NCBI RefSeq assembly: GCF_015704865.1
Contig: NZ_JADQTO010000012.1
Span: 62,001 to 126,000 of the forward strand
Length of the DNA stretch: 64,000 nucleotides
From: Actinoplanes aureus
Lineage (GTDB): Bacteria > Actinomycetota > Actinomycetes > Mycobacteriales > Micromonosporaceae
Reading direction: 5' to 3'
Both the position numbers and the translations under genes were made by a program. Shown here piece by piece: positions 1 to 9,176 of the stretch. Position 1 is the stretch's first letter; each line of letters starts with the position of its first letter. The notes under the pieces are model-generated. The model saw nothing but the letters and a program-made list of their open reading frames with translations. It was not told where the DNA came from and did not search any database.

Positions 1-810
1 CTCGCCAAGCACACCGGGCTGATCCTGCTCGCCCTGATCATGCTGTACCCGGTCATCTGGATGGTCGTCAGCTCCCTGCGGCCGAACGACGAGATCTTCC
101 GGTCGCCCGGGATCGTGCTGGACAGCCTCCAGACCGGCAACTACGGCGAGGGCTGGAACGCGCTGTCCGCCCCGTTCAGCCACTTCCTGATCAACTCGGC
201 GATCGTGGTGCTTGGCTGCATCATCGGCAACCTGGTGTCCTGCTCGATGGCGGCGTACGCCTTCGCCCGCCTCGAGTTCACCGGCAAGAAACTCTGGTTC
301 GCGATCATGCTCGGCACCATCATGCTGCCGATCCACGTGATCATCGTGCCGCAGTACATCCTGTTCTCCCAGCTGGGCTGGATCAACACGTTCCTGCCGC
401 TGATCGTCCCCAAGCTGCTGGCGACCGACGCGTTCTTCGTCTTCCTGATGGTCCAGTTCATCCGGGGCCTGCCGCGCGAGCTGGACGAGGCGGCCCGGAT
501 CGACGGCGCCGGGCATCCACGGATCTTCCTGCAGGTGATCCTGCCGCTGATGCTGCCCGCCCTCGCCACCACCACGATCTTCACGTTCATCTGGACGTGG
601 AACGACTTCTTCAGCCAGCTGATCTACCTGACCGACCCCGAGATGTACACCGTCCCCGTCGCCCTGCGCTCGTTCGTGGACGCCACCGTGGCCACCAGCT
701 GGGGCTCCATGTTCGCGATGAGCGTCGTTTCGCTGCTGCCGATCTTCCTCGCCTTCCTGATCGGACAGCGCTACCTGATCAAGGGCATCGCCACCACCGG
801 AATCAAGTGA
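1..810 (+). CDS. Carbohydrate ABC transporter permease (MalG-like), 5' end outside window
   Basis: Inner-membrane permease of a sugar ABC importer. The frame is open from base 1, so the true start lies upstream; the first internal ATG is at 40. About five to six hydrophobic helices are visible. The cytoplasmic EAA loop that docks the ATPase reads ELDEAARIDGAG followed by a run of Leu/Pro, typical of MalG-type permeases. It is followed after 15 bases by the substrate-binding lipoprotein and then a pectin-backbone lyase, so the likely cargo is rhamnogalacturonan-derived oligosaccharide (inference from context). The partner permease is expected just upstream, outside the window; the ATPase is not seen here and may be a shared one elsewhere. 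Confidence 0.93.
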   Translation, partial: LAKHTGLILLALIMLYPVIWMVVSSLRPNDEIFRSPGIVLDSLQTGNYGEGWNALSAPFSHFLINSAIVVLGCIIGNLVSCSMAAYAFARLEFTGKKLWFAIMLGTIMLPIHVIIVPQYILFSQLGWINTFLPLIVPKLLATDAFFVFLMVQFIRGLPRELDEAARIDGAGHPRIFLQVILPLMLPALATTTIFTFIWTWNDFFSQLIYLTDPEMYTVPVALRSFVDATVATSWGSMFAMSVVSLLPIFLAFLIGQRYLIKGIATTGIK

Positions 811-825
811 AGGAGCCACATCCCC

Positions 826-2145
826 ATGGTTCGCAACGGTCTGACCAGGCGTTCACTGCTTTCCCTCGGCATCGGTGCCGGGGCGGCGGCCACCCTCGCC
901 GCCTGCGGCGGCGATGACGGCGGCGACGCGGGCGGCGAGATCTCCAAGGAGGCCGTGAAGCTGCGGTTCACCTGGTGGGGCTCGGACGCCCGGCACAAGC
1001 GCACCCAGCAGGCGATCGACCTGTTCACCAAGAAGTACCCGAACATCACCGTCTCCGGTGAGTTCAAGGAGTGGAACGGTTACTGGGACAGCCTGGCCAC
1101 CACGGTGGCGGCCAACGACGCCCCGGACATCATCCAGATGGACGAGCTCTACCTCGCCTCGTACGCCGAACGCGGCGCCCTGCTCGACCTGGGCGAGGCG
1201 AGCAAGCACCTGAAGACCGCCGACTTCGACGAGGTCGTGCTGGCCACCGGCAAGGTCGACGGCAAGCAGTACGCGATCCCCACCGGCCTGACCACGTACG
1301 CGATCGTCGCTAACACCGACCTCCTCGCCCAGTACAAGATCCCGGTGCCCGACGACAGCACCTGGACCTGGGACGACCTGAAGAGGATCGGCGCCGAGGT
1401 CTCCAAGGCCAGTGGCGGCAAGGTCACCGGCGTACAGTCATGGGGTTTTGACTCTGGTGGTGTCAACATCTGGGCCCGCCAGGCCGGCGCCTCCCTGTAT
1501 GACGACGCCGGCAAGGTGGCCATCCCGCCGGACGTGCTGGCGAGCTTCTGGCAGTACCTGCTCGACCTGGCCAAGAACGGGATCGCCCCGGCCCCGTCGG
1601 TCACCGTGGAACGCGCCGGCGCCCCGCTCGACCAGTCCGGCACCGCCACGAACACCTCCGCGTTCGGCACCTGGTGGAGTTCCCAGCTGCCCTCGCTGGC
1701 CACCGCCAGCGGGCAGAAGCTGAAGCTGCTCAAGCTGCCCACCAACGGCCAGCCCGCCGCGGCGGACAGCCCGTACTACAAGCCGTCGATGTTCTGGTCG
1801 ATCTCGTCACGCTCGAAGCACCCGGCCGAGGCCGCCGCGTTCGTCGACTTCCTGCTCAACACCACCGAGGCCGGCGACGTGCTGCTCACCGACCGCGGTA
1901 TCCCGTCGAACACCACGGTCCGCTCGGCGATCACCCCGAAACTCACCGAGAACGACAAGGCCGTCGCCGACTACCTCCAGTCGGTCAAGCCCGGACCCGC
2001 TCCGCGGGTCACGCCCAACGGCGCCAGCAGCATCGAGACCATCCTCAAGCGCCACAGCGAGGAGGTGCTCTTCGAGCGGCAGACACCCCAGCAGGCCGCC
2101 GCGGGCTTCATCAAGGAACTCCAGGCCGAGATCGACGCCGCCTGA
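826..2145 (+). CDS. Extracellular sugar-binding lipoprotein of ABC importer
   Basis: Substrate-binding protein (family 1 type, 439 residues) that delivers sugars to the permease encoded upstream. The N-terminus has a twin-arginine-like TRRSLLSLG stretch followed by a lipobox LAAC at about residue 26, then a Gly/Asp-rich linker, so it should be lipid-anchored outside the membrane. The ATG at 826 has an AAGGAG ribosome site about nine bases ahead. The motif YAIPTGLTTYAI and the Trp-rich body fit binding proteins of the MalE/UgpB class. It sits between the permease and the PL11 lyase on the same strand with short gaps, so one operon for uptake of pectin fragments is likely. The exact ligand is inferred. 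Confidence 0.93.
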   Translation: MVRNGLTRRSLLSLGIGAGAAATLAACGGDDGGDAGGEISKEAVKLRFTWWGSDARHKRTQQAIDLFTKKYPNITVSGEFKEWNGYWDSLATTVAANDAPDIIQMDELYLASYAERGALLDLGEASKHLKTADFDEVVLATGKVDGKQYAIPTGLTTYAIVANTDLLAQYKIPVPDDSTWTWDDLKRIGAEVSKASGGKVTGVQSWGFDSGGVNIWARQAGASLYDDAGKVAIPPDVLASFWQYLLDLAKNGIAPAPSVTVERAGAPLDQSGTATNTSAFGTWWSSQLPSLATASGQKLKLLKLPTNGQPAAADSPYYKPSMFWSISSRSKHPAEAAAFVDFLLNTTEAGDVLLTDRGIPSNTTVRSAITPKLTENDKAVADYLQSVKPGPAPRVTPNGASSIETILKRHSEEVLFERQTPQQAAAGFIKELQAEIDAA

Positions 2146-2215
2146 TCCGTACGCCTTCAGCGTCGTCCCGTGACCCCCGGCTCGGGACGGCGCACCATCC
2201 CCGAGGAGATCCGTC

Positions 2216-4390
2216 ATGCGCCTTCGCACCGTGGGCGTCATTTCCGCCCTGCTGCTAGCCTCGCTCTCCGCCCCGGCCGGGGCCACCGGACGCGCAGCGC
2301 CACTCGACCGCGGTCTGGTCGCGGCCACCACCAGCGAAGGGGTCTTCCTGAGCTGGCGGCTGCTCGGCACCGAGGCCACCGGCTCCGGACCGACCGGCCT
2401 GACCGGCACGAACTTCCACGTCTACCGGGACGGCAAGCGCGTCGCCACCGTCACCGACAGCACCAACTTCCTCGACAAGGCCGGCACCGCCACCTCGAAG
2501 TACCGGGTCGTCCCGGTCCGTGGCGGCCGTGGCGCCACCGTCACGCCGTGGGCGTCGGGGTATTACGACCTGCCGCTGCAGAAGCCGGCCGACGGCGAGA
2601 CCTACACCTACTCGGCGAACGACATGAGCGTCGGCGACGTGGACGGCGACGGCCAGTACGAGTACGTCGTCAAGTGGGACCCGTCCAACTCCAAGGACGT
2701 TTCCCAGGTCGGGTACACCGGGCCGGTCTACATCGACACGTACAAGCAGGACGGCACCCTGCTGCACCGCATCGACCTGGGCGTCAACATCCGGGCCGGC
2801 GCGCACTACACCCAGTTCCTGGTCTACGACTTCGACGGCGACGGCCGCTCCGAGATGATGCTGAAGACCGCGCCCGGCACGAAGACCATCCGCGACGGCC
2901 GGGAGCACTACATCAAGAACGGCTTCCAGAAGGACGCCGACTACCGGATGAGCGCCGCCGACTACTACCAGCACGTCGTCGAGATGTTCCTCGGCTGGCA
3001 CGAGCACCCCGAGGTGGTCGCCGGGCGCTGGCCGGCCACGCTGGAACAGGCCTTCGGCATCGCACCCGCCTACCAGTACCCGCTGAGCCGCGCCGACGCC
3101 GAAGCGCTCACCGACTACTTCATGGACGTGTACGCGCCATCCCGCAGCACCCGCAACAACCTGCACGCCTTCGAAGGCTTCATCGTCGACGGCCCGGAGT
3201 ACCTGACCGTCTTCGACGGCGCGACCGGCCGCGAACTACAGACCATCGACTACAAGCCGGGACGCCACGACGACGGCCTCATGTGGGGTGACTACGCGAT
3301 GGCCCGGATCGAACCGGGCAACCGGGTGGACCGGTTCCTCGCCGGCGTCGCGTACCTCGACGGCAAGCGGCCCTCCGCGGTCTTCGCCCGCGGCTACTAC
3401 ACCCGCTCCACGCTCGTCGCCTACGGCTGGAACGGGCGCCGGCTCACCGAGAGCTGGTACGTGGACAGCGGCTGGACGCCGATGACGAACCCGTTCAACG
3501 ACTCACCGCACGGCCGCGACGGCACCGACCCCGAGTTCGGCAGGCTGACGACGCAGGGCTTCCACTCGCTCAGCGCCGCCGACGTGGACCTCGACGGTAA
3601 GCAGGAGATCGTCTACGGGGCCGCGACGATCGACCACGACGGCAGCCTGCTCTACTCGTCGTCCGGGACCCTGCCGTCGGGAGAGTCCGCGCGGCTCGGA
3701 CACGGGGACGCCATGCACGTCACCGACATCGACCCGGACCGGCCGGGCCAGGAGATCTTCACCGTGCACGAGGGCGCGACCTCGGCGCCGTACGGCATGG
3801 CGATGCGCGACGCGGCCACCGGCGAGGTCCTGTTCGGTACGTACTCCGGGCGCGACACCGGCCGCGGGATGATCGGTGACGTGCTGCCGGAGGTCCGCGG
3901 CATCGAGTCCTGGGCCAGCATGCCCGGCGGGTCGGCGGCCCTCGGCCTGCACAGCGCCAAGGGTGAGGTGCTGACCAGCAGCATCCCCGGCACCAACCAG
4001 AGCATCCGCTGGGCCGGTGACCTGACCACCCAGATCGTCAACGGGGCCGGCGACGTCACCCCGACGATCGACGACTGGAAGCGGGGCACGCTGCTGACCG
4101 CCGAGGGCACCCGTACCAACAACGGGACGAAGGGCAACCCGAGCCTGGTCGCCGACATCCTCGGCGACTGGCGTGAGGAGCTGCTGGTCCGCACCGTGGA
4201 CAGCTCGGCGATCCGGATCTACCTGAGCACCGAGGTGACCGGCCACAAGCTGTACACGCTGATGCACGACCCGCAGTACCGGGTCGAGGTGGCACGGCAG
4301 CAGACCACGTACAACCAGCCGTCGTACCCGAGCTTCTACCTGGCCTCGGACACCGACTGGTCCCGCGTCCCGCTGCCCGGCCGCCGCTGA
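2216..4390 (+). CDS. Rhamnogalacturonan lyase, polysaccharide lyase family 11
   Basis: Secreted enzyme expected to cleave rhamnogalacturonan I (pectin backbone) by beta-elimination. It has 724 residues with a signal peptide ending near residue 25 (LSAPAGATG). The start ATG has GAGGAG eight bases upstream. After an N-terminal beta domain (FHVYRDGKRVATV), the body carries repeated calcium-binding-type Asp motifs (VGDVDGDGQYEYVVKWD, VYDFDGDGRSEMMLKTAPG, AADVDLDGKQEIVYG, VADILGDWREELLVR), the hallmark of the PL11 beta-propeller of YesW and YesX. Length is slightly above a bare YesW catalytic unit and no carbohydrate-binding module is evident. It follows an ABC sugar importer, which fits degradation outside and uptake of the products. 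Endo versus exo action cannot be told from sequence. Confidence 0.92.
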   Translation: MRLRTVGVISALLLASLSAPAGATGRAAPLDRGLVAATTSEGVFLSWRLLGTEATGSGPTGLTGTNFHVYRDGKRVATVTDSTNFLDKAGTATSKYRVVPVRGGRGATVTPWASGYYDLPLQKPADGETYTYSANDMSVGDVDGDGQYEYVVKWDPSNSKDVSQVGYTGPVYIDTYKQDGTLLHRIDLGVNIRAGAHYTQFLVYDFDGDGRSEMMLKTAPGTKTIRDGREHYIKNGFQKDADYRMSAADYYQHVVEMFLGWHEHPEVVAGRWPATLEQAFGIAPAYQYPLSRADAEALTDYFMDVYAPSRSTRNNLHAFEGFIVDGPEYLTVFDGATGRELQTIDYKPGRHDDGLMWGDYAMARIEPGNRVDRFLAGVAYLDGKRPSAVFARGYYTRSTLVAYGWNGRRLTESWYVDSGWTPMTNPFNDSPHGRDGTDPEFGRLTTQGFHSLSAADVDLDGKQEIVYGAATIDHDGSLLYSSSGTLPSGESARLGHGDAMHVTDIDPDRPGQEIFTVHEGATSAPYGMAMRDAATGEVLFGTYSGRDTGRGMIGDVLPEVRGIESWASMPGGSAALGLHSAKGEVLTSSIPGTNQSIRWAGDLTTQIVNGAGDVTPTIDDWKRGTLLTAEGTRTNNGTKGNPSLVADILGDWREELLVRTVDSSAIRIYLSTEVTGHKLYTLMHDPQYRVEVARQQTTYNQPSYPSFYLASDTDWSRVPLPGRR

Positions 4391-4411
4391 CGTGGCCGGC
4401 GTATCCCCGGG

Positions 4412-4435
4412 CCCCGTGATCAAGTTGATCAGGGG
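4412..4435. promoter_or_regulatory. Hairpin TGATCA-AGT-TGATCA abutting the phosphatase start codon
   Basis: CCCC at 4412-4415, TGATCA at 4417-4422, AGT, TGATCA at 4426-4431 and GGGG at 4432-4435 form a stem with one bulged G and a three-base loop. It lies between the lyase stop (4390) and the GTG at 4436, so the G-run that would serve as ribosome site is inside the stem. It could terminate the lyase transcript, limit phosphatase translation, or be a dispersed intergenic repeat. There is no U-tract. Confidence 0.55.
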
Positions 4436-6010
4436 GTGCAGGAGAAACCGCTCAGGCTAGCCACCCTGCCCCGCCGGAGGCTGCTCGCTCTCGGCGGGGC
4501 CGCCGTGGCCACCGCGCTCGCGCCGGTGGCGGCGGCCGCGCCGGTCAGCGCCGCGCCGCCGCGAACCGACCCGTTCACGCTCGGCGTGGCCTCCGGAGAC
4601 CCGCTGCCCGGCGGCGTGGTGCTGTGGACCCGGCTGGCGCCGGAGCCGTTCGCACCGACCGGCGGGCTGGGCTTCGTCAGCCGGCCGGTGCGCTGGCAGG
4701 TGGCGGAGGACGCCGGCTTCACCCGGGTGGTGCGGTCCGGTACCGCGACGGCGCGCGCCGAGTACGGGCACTCAGTGCACGTCGACGTGCGAGGTCTGCG
4801 GCCCGGCCGGGTCTACTGGTACCGATTCCGCTGCGGCGGGCACCTCAGTCCGGTCGGCCGGACCCGGACCGCTCCGGCGGCGGATGCCACGGTCCGATCG
4901 CTGCGGTTCGCGGTCACCTCCTGTCAGTCGTACACCGATGGTTTCTTCACCGCCTGGCGGCATCTCGCCGCCGAAGATCTCGACCTGGTGTTCTTCCTCG
5001 GCGACTACATGTACGAGGGCGCGGTCAACAGCACCGGCGGCGACCGCGCGGACACCGGGCTGCGGCTGCCGGAGATCTTCCAGCTGGCCACCGACACGCT
5101 CGACCTGTACCGGCTGAGGTACGCGCTCTACCGCACCGACCCGGACCTGCGGGCCGCGCACGCCGCCTTCCCGTGGGTGCCGACCTGGGACGACCACGAG
5201 GTGCAGGACAACTACGCCGCCGGGGTGCCGCGCTTCGACATCAGCGCCGAGGACTTCCTGGTCCAGCGGGCCAACGCGTACCGCGCGTACTGGGAGAACC
5301 AGCCGCTGCGCCGGCCACGGCAGCCGGCCGGTGCCGGCATGCCGCTGTACCGGCGGCTGCGGTTCGGTGACCTCGCCACCGCGCACGTCCTGGACACCCG
5401 GCAGTACCGGTCCGACCAGGCCTGCGGCGACGGCGTGAAACCCGACTGCCCGGACCGGCACGACCCGGCCCGCAGCCTGCTCGGCGCCGATCAGCGCGGC
5501 TGGCTCCTCGACGGCATGGGCCGGTCGGGCACCCGGTGGAACATCCTGGCCCAGCAGATCATCATGACCGAGCTGCTGTACAGCGGCCGGTTCGACATGG
5601 ACAAGTGGGACGGATACCCGGTCGATCGCCAGGCTGTGCTGGACACCGCCGCCCGCGTGCCCGGCACGGTCGTGCTCACCGGCGACATCCACTTCAACTA
5701 CGCGGCCGACCTGCGCGCCGACTTCCGGCAGCCGGGCACACCCGCCGTCGGCGTCGAGCTGATCGGCACGTCCATCTCCAGCGCCGGCGACGGCAGCGAC
5801 ACCACGCCGGCCCTGGACCGGCAGCGCAAGGACAACCCGCACGTACTGTTCGCCAACGCCCAGCGCGGCTATGTGCGCTGCGAACTTACCCCCGACGCGC
5901 TGCGCGCCGACTACCGCGTCGTCCCGTACGTCACCCGCCGCGGCGCCCCGATCACCACACGGGCCTCATTCACCTCCGACCGCGACCGCCCCGGATTGGC
6001 TCCCGCATGA
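4436..6010 (+). CDS. phoD: PhoD-type alkaline phosphatase/phosphodiesterase, Tat-exported
   Basis: Secreted metallophosphoesterase that releases phosphate from esters (524 residues). The Tat signal is LPRRRLLALGGAA followed by an Ala-rich stretch. An N-terminal Fn3-like PhoD domain (residues about 45-145) precedes the catalytic domain with FFLGDYMYEGAVN, PTWDDHEVQDNYAAG and VVLTGDIHFNYAA, the metal-ligand blocks of the Fe/Ca PhoD family. The start is GTG at 4436, directly after a hairpin; no independent ribosome site is visible, so the start is somewhat uncertain. The stop overlaps the ATG of the next gene (ATGA), implying coupled translation. No PHO-box search was possible, so phosphate control is not claimed. 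Confidence 0.92.
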   Translation: MQEKPLRLATLPRRRLLALGGAAVATALAPVAAAAPVSAAPPRTDPFTLGVASGDPLPGGVVLWTRLAPEPFAPTGGLGFVSRPVRWQVAEDAGFTRVVRSGTATARAEYGHSVHVDVRGLRPGRVYWYRFRCGGHLSPVGRTRTAPAADATVRSLRFAVTSCQSYTDGFFTAWRHLAAEDLDLVFFLGDYMYEGAVNSTGGDRADTGLRLPEIFQLATDTLDLYRLRYALYRTDPDLRAAHAAFPWVPTWDDHEVQDNYAAGVPRFDISAEDFLVQRANAYRAYWENQPLRRPRQPAGAGMPLYRRLRFGDLATAHVLDTRQYRSDQACGDGVKPDCPDRHDPARSLLGADQRGWLLDGMGRSGTRWNILAQQIIMTELLYSGRFDMDKWDGYPVDRQAVLDTAARVPGTVVLTGDIHFNYAADLRADFRQPGTPAVGVELIGTSISSAGDGSDTTPALDRQRKDNPHVLFANAQRGYVRCELTPDALRADYRVVPYVTRRGAPITTRASFTSDRDRPGLAPA

Positions 6011-6861
6011 TGCCTCGCCCAGCCGCTGCCGCCCTGCTCCTCGCCCTGGCCGCGACCAGCACCCCGCCCGCCCGCGCGACGACACCCGAGCCGCCAGCCC
6101 CGACCGGCCCCGCACCGCGGGCACGGCTGACCGTGGAACCCGGCGCACTACCGATCACGACCGGCCAGTGCAACGGCGGCCGGCTCCAGGTCAAGCTCAC
6201 CAACCCCGGCCCGGAGCCGATCTACGCCACCGCCCGGCTAGGCGCCTCCGACCTCCTGCACCTGCCCCGCCGACTGATCTCCACCTGGCTGCCGCCCGGC
6301 TACACCCGCACCGTGCCGGTCACCGTGAGCGCCGCCACCGGCACCGCGCCCGCCACCTACCTGGTCCGCGTCATCAGCAAAGACCAGCGCATCGAGGTGC
6401 CGGTAACCGTCACTCCGCCGGCGCCGTCACCCGACCTGACCCGATCCGTGTCCCGGGTCAACGCCTCCTCCTACCGCGCCGGCCTGCTCCCGTGCGGCGC
6501 CCTCGACGGCGACGCGGATCCGGCGCACTGGTGGAAAGGCACCGGCTGGGCCGACGGCACCGGCAAGGAATGGCCGGACCGGCTGCGCCTGAAATGGGCG
6601 ACGCCGCAGACGGTGAGCAGCGTGCGGGTCACCACAACCGACTCCGCCGAGTTCCCGGCCGCACAGTTCGGCCTGCGCGACTGGGACATCCAGGTGGCCG
6701 GCCCGGACGGCTGGCAGACGGTAGCCGCCGTGCGCGGCAACACCGCCGCCGCGGTGACCAGCACTTTCCCTCCGCGGCGGACCGCGCAGCTCCGCATCGT
6801 CACCCATGCCGCGAACGGCACCAACGACTGGTCCCGCATCGCCGAACTCCAGGTCTTCTAG
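6007..6861 (+). CDS. Secreted protein with C-terminal discoidin/F5-8C-like domain
   Basis: Secreted 284-residue protein of unknown function. The start ATG overlaps the phosphatase stop codon, the only arrangement that gives an N-terminal signal peptide (AAAALLLALAATSTPPARA). Residues about 35-135 form an Ig-like domain of the kind found between modules of secreted enzymes. Residues about 140-284 resemble a galactose-binding/discoidin fold (RLKWATPQTVSSVRVTT, GLRDWDIQVAGPDGWQTV, NDWSRIAELQVF). It may bind sugar or surface polymer. Coupling to phoD suggests the two are made together, possibly with this protein as a targeting partner, which is inference. Confidence 0.75.
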   Translation: MMPRPAAAALLLALAATSTPPARATTPEPPAPTGPAPRARLTVEPGALPITTGQCNGGRLQVKLTNPGPEPIYATARLGASDLLHLPRRLISTWLPPGYTRTVPVTVSAATGTAPATYLVRVISKDQRIEVPVTVTPPAPSPDLTRSVSRVNASSYRAGLLPCGALDGDADPAHWWKGTGWADGTGKEWPDRLRLKWATPQTVSSVRVTTTDSAEFPAAQFGLRDWDIQVAGPDGWQTVAAVRGNTAAAVTSTFPPRRTAQLRIVTHAANGTNDWSRIAELQVF

Positions 6862-7490
6862 ATCTAGACACGGATCTCTGCCTGCCGGTCCAGCTTCTTC
6901 GCGGTACGCGTGACCCGCGTCCCGCCGAAGCCGACCCGTGCCCGCCCTCCCCGCGCGAGCCACACTTTCCGTCCCGGCCGCAGCGCGGCCGCCGGGAAAC
7001 ACCAGTCCGTCGCGCTGCGGGGAGGACCGGGCGCGGGTGCTCGCCAAGCGGCCGGGCGGCCTGCCGCGGGTTCGCCGGACCGGGCGCGGTGACGCCGTGG
7101 TGCGTGCGAGCGCCCCGCGTGCCGGGTCCGGGTGGTAGGGCCGGTCCACGCCGCTACGCGGTGGTTTGAGGAACGTGGTGGATCCCGTGCGCTCCCACCC
7201 ACCCAACCACGATCCGCCAGACCGGCCGCAACCCGGCACTCCGGCTACCCGACGTCACTTCCGCCGTGCGCCACCCCCGAATGACGACCGCAGAACATAC
7301 CCCAGGCGGCGGGGCCGCAGGCGCGCCTGGTCGCGGTCGGCAGCGCCGCTTCCGGCGGGCAGATGGCTGCCGGCCCGCCGGCGCCATCGAGTTCGCGATC
7401 CACACGCTGCGCAAGGCCCTCTACCCCGATGGCAAGTGGGCCGGTCGGGCCGCGCCTGGCATGGCTACGCCGGCGAGGCCGGCAGCCACC
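6862..7490. other. 629-bp region without a convincing gene
   Basis: This stretch lies between the discoidin-like gene and the 3' end of the chemotaxis receptor. Both strands contain only short Arg/Pro-rich open frames without a ribosome site or recognisable domain. The 3' part of a minus-strand frame (about 7010 down to 6864, ending RTAKKLDRQAEIRV) looks the most protein-like, and a plus-strand frame near 7385-7440 reads EFAIHTLRKALYPDGKW. Either could be a remnant of a broken gene. I cannot assign either. Confidence 0.5.
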
Positions 7491-9176
7491 TCAACGTCCC
7501 ACGTGATAGTCCTTGACCAGGTGGTGCAGCTCCGCCGCTTTGCCGGCCAGTTCGTCGCATGCCCGGGCGGTGACATCGGCGGCGGACTGGGCCTGTTCAC
7601 TCGCCAGGCGCACCTCGGCGGTGTTGCCGGCGATTATCTGTGAGCCGCCGGCGGCCTCGCCGAGACTGCGGCTGATCTCGGACGTGGTGGCGGTCTGCTG
7701 CTCCACGGCGGAGGCGATCGTGTTCTGCGAGTCGCTGATCCGCGCGATGATGTCGCTGATCTCCTCGATGGCCGTCACCACCGCGGCGGCATCACTCTGG
7801 ATGGTGTTCATCCGGCTGGTGATGTCGCCGGTGGCCCGGGCGGTCTCCTGGGCCAGGTCCTTGACCTCGCTGGCGACGACGGCGAACCCCTTGCCCATCT
7901 CGCCGGCGCGGGCGGCCTCGATGGTCGCGTTCAAGGCGAGCAGATTCGTCTGCTCGGCAATCCCGTTGATCAGCGTGACCACGCTGTTGATCTCGGCGGA
8001 GCTCTCGCCGAGCCGGTTGACGGTGTGTCGGGTGGTCTCGGCGACCTGGACCGCGGACGTGGCCACCTGGGCCGCCCGGACGGCGTTCTGCGAGATCTCC
8101 ACGATCGAGGCGCTCATCTGCTCCACACCGGCGGACACAGCGGCCACGCTGTGCGACACCTCGTCGGCCACGGCGGAGACGTTCGCGGTGCCACTGGCCG
8201 CGGTGGTGCTGGTGGTCATCATGTCGGAGCTGAGCCCGGTGAGCTGCTGCGCGCAGTCGCGGACGTCGTCCGCGCTCGACCGCACTGCCATGACCAGCTC
8301 GCGGACCTGCTCGAACTGGGCGTTGAGGCCGCCGGCCAGCTCCCGCAGTTCGGTGGTGCCCTCCGCCTGCAGAGCGAAGTCCAGATCGCGGGGATCACGG
8401 CCGCGCAACGCGGCGGCATACCGTACGACCGTACGGCCCGTCAGCAGGTGGATCAGCGCCAGCACTCCGGCCATGCCGAGCGCCAGGACAACGGCGAGTA
8501 CCAGCAGCGTCGTCATCAGCCGGCTGGTGTCCGCCGTGGCCATGCGCAACTGTTCCTGTGCCGCGGCAGCCAGTTGGTTCTGGAACTCCCCGACCGGCTC
8601 GGTGATCAATGCCTTGTCAGCGGCGTACTGATCGTCCGACATGATCTGCCCGGCCCGGGCCATCTTCGCCGCATCGCTCAACGCCGCGTCAGCGGCGGAG
8701 AGCCGGAACCCGGCCACGGGTTCCGGCATTGCCGTCTCCGGGGTCTCGTTCGCCTCCAGGACCAGGCGCATCGCTCGGGTCTCGGTGTTGACGAGCGCGT
8801 CGGACTTGGCCTTGGCCTCCGCGAGCAGATCGAACAGCGCGCGGGGCGCGCCGAGGGACTTCAGCTGCTCGATCACCCGGTCCCGGGTCTTGGTCTCGTT
8901 GATCTCTTTCCAGTACGCCTCCAGGTGGCCGGCCGCACCGGTGGCGGCGTACATGCGCGCCTCGTTGGTCAGCAGATCGGAGGCGTTACCCAGATCGAGG
9001 GCGAGCTGCTTGAACCGCGCCTGTCGCTCGTAGGCCGCCCGCTCGTCCTCGACGGCCCGGCCCAGCGCCAGCGCGGTGTAGCCGAGCAGCACCGCCAGCA
9101 CGGCGAGGACCACCGCGGTACCCCACGTCAGGGTCGACTGCTTGACCGACAACCGGGAAGCCCGCACAACGGCCAT
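7491..9176 (-). CDS. Methyl-accepting chemotaxis protein
   Basis: Transmembrane chemoreceptor (561 residues) passing signals to CheA/CheW. Helix 1 spans about residues 15-37 and helix 2 about 221-245, with an alpha-helical extracytoplasmic domain of about 180 residues between them (four-helix-bundle type). A HAMP-like linker follows, then the long signalling coiled coil with the conserved hairpin tip EQTNLLALNATIEAARAGE at about residues 405-430. The start ATG has GGGGAGGGG immediately upstream. No che genes are nearby, so it is an orphan receptor. In motile-spore actinomycetes such receptors serve zoospores (family knowledge); the ligand is unknown. Confidence 0.95.
   Translation of the reverse strand: MAVVRASRLSVKQSTLTWGTAVVLAVLAVLLGYTALALGRAVEDERAAYERQARFKQLALDLGNASDLLTNEARMYAATGAAGHLEAYWKEINETKTRDRVIEQLKSLGAPRALFDLLAEAKAKSDALVNTETRAMRLVLEANETPETAMPEPVAGFRLSAADAALSDAAKMARAGQIMSDDQYAADKALITEPVGEFQNQLAAAAQEQLRMATADTSRLMTTLLVLAVVLALGMAGVLALIHLLTGRTVVRYAAALRGRDPRDLDFALQAEGTTELRELAGGLNAQFEQVRELVMAVRSSADDVRDCAQQLTGLSSDMMTTSTTAASGTANVSAVADEVSHSVAAVSAGVEQMSASIVEISQNAVRAAQVATSAVQVAETTRHTVNRLGESSAEINSVVTLINGIAEQTNLLALNATIEAARAGEMGKGFAVVASEVKDLAQETARATGDITSRMNTIQSDAAAVVTAIEEISDIIARISDSQNTIASAVEQQTATTSEISRSLGEAAGGSQIIAGNTAEVRLASEQAQSAADVTARACDELAGKAAELHHLVKDYHVGR

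Noticed and set aside
7266..7643. Plus-strand frame of 125 residues overlapping the chemoreceptor end
   Set aside because: Its C-terminal part is antisense to the receptor signalling domain and no ribosome site or family is visible.
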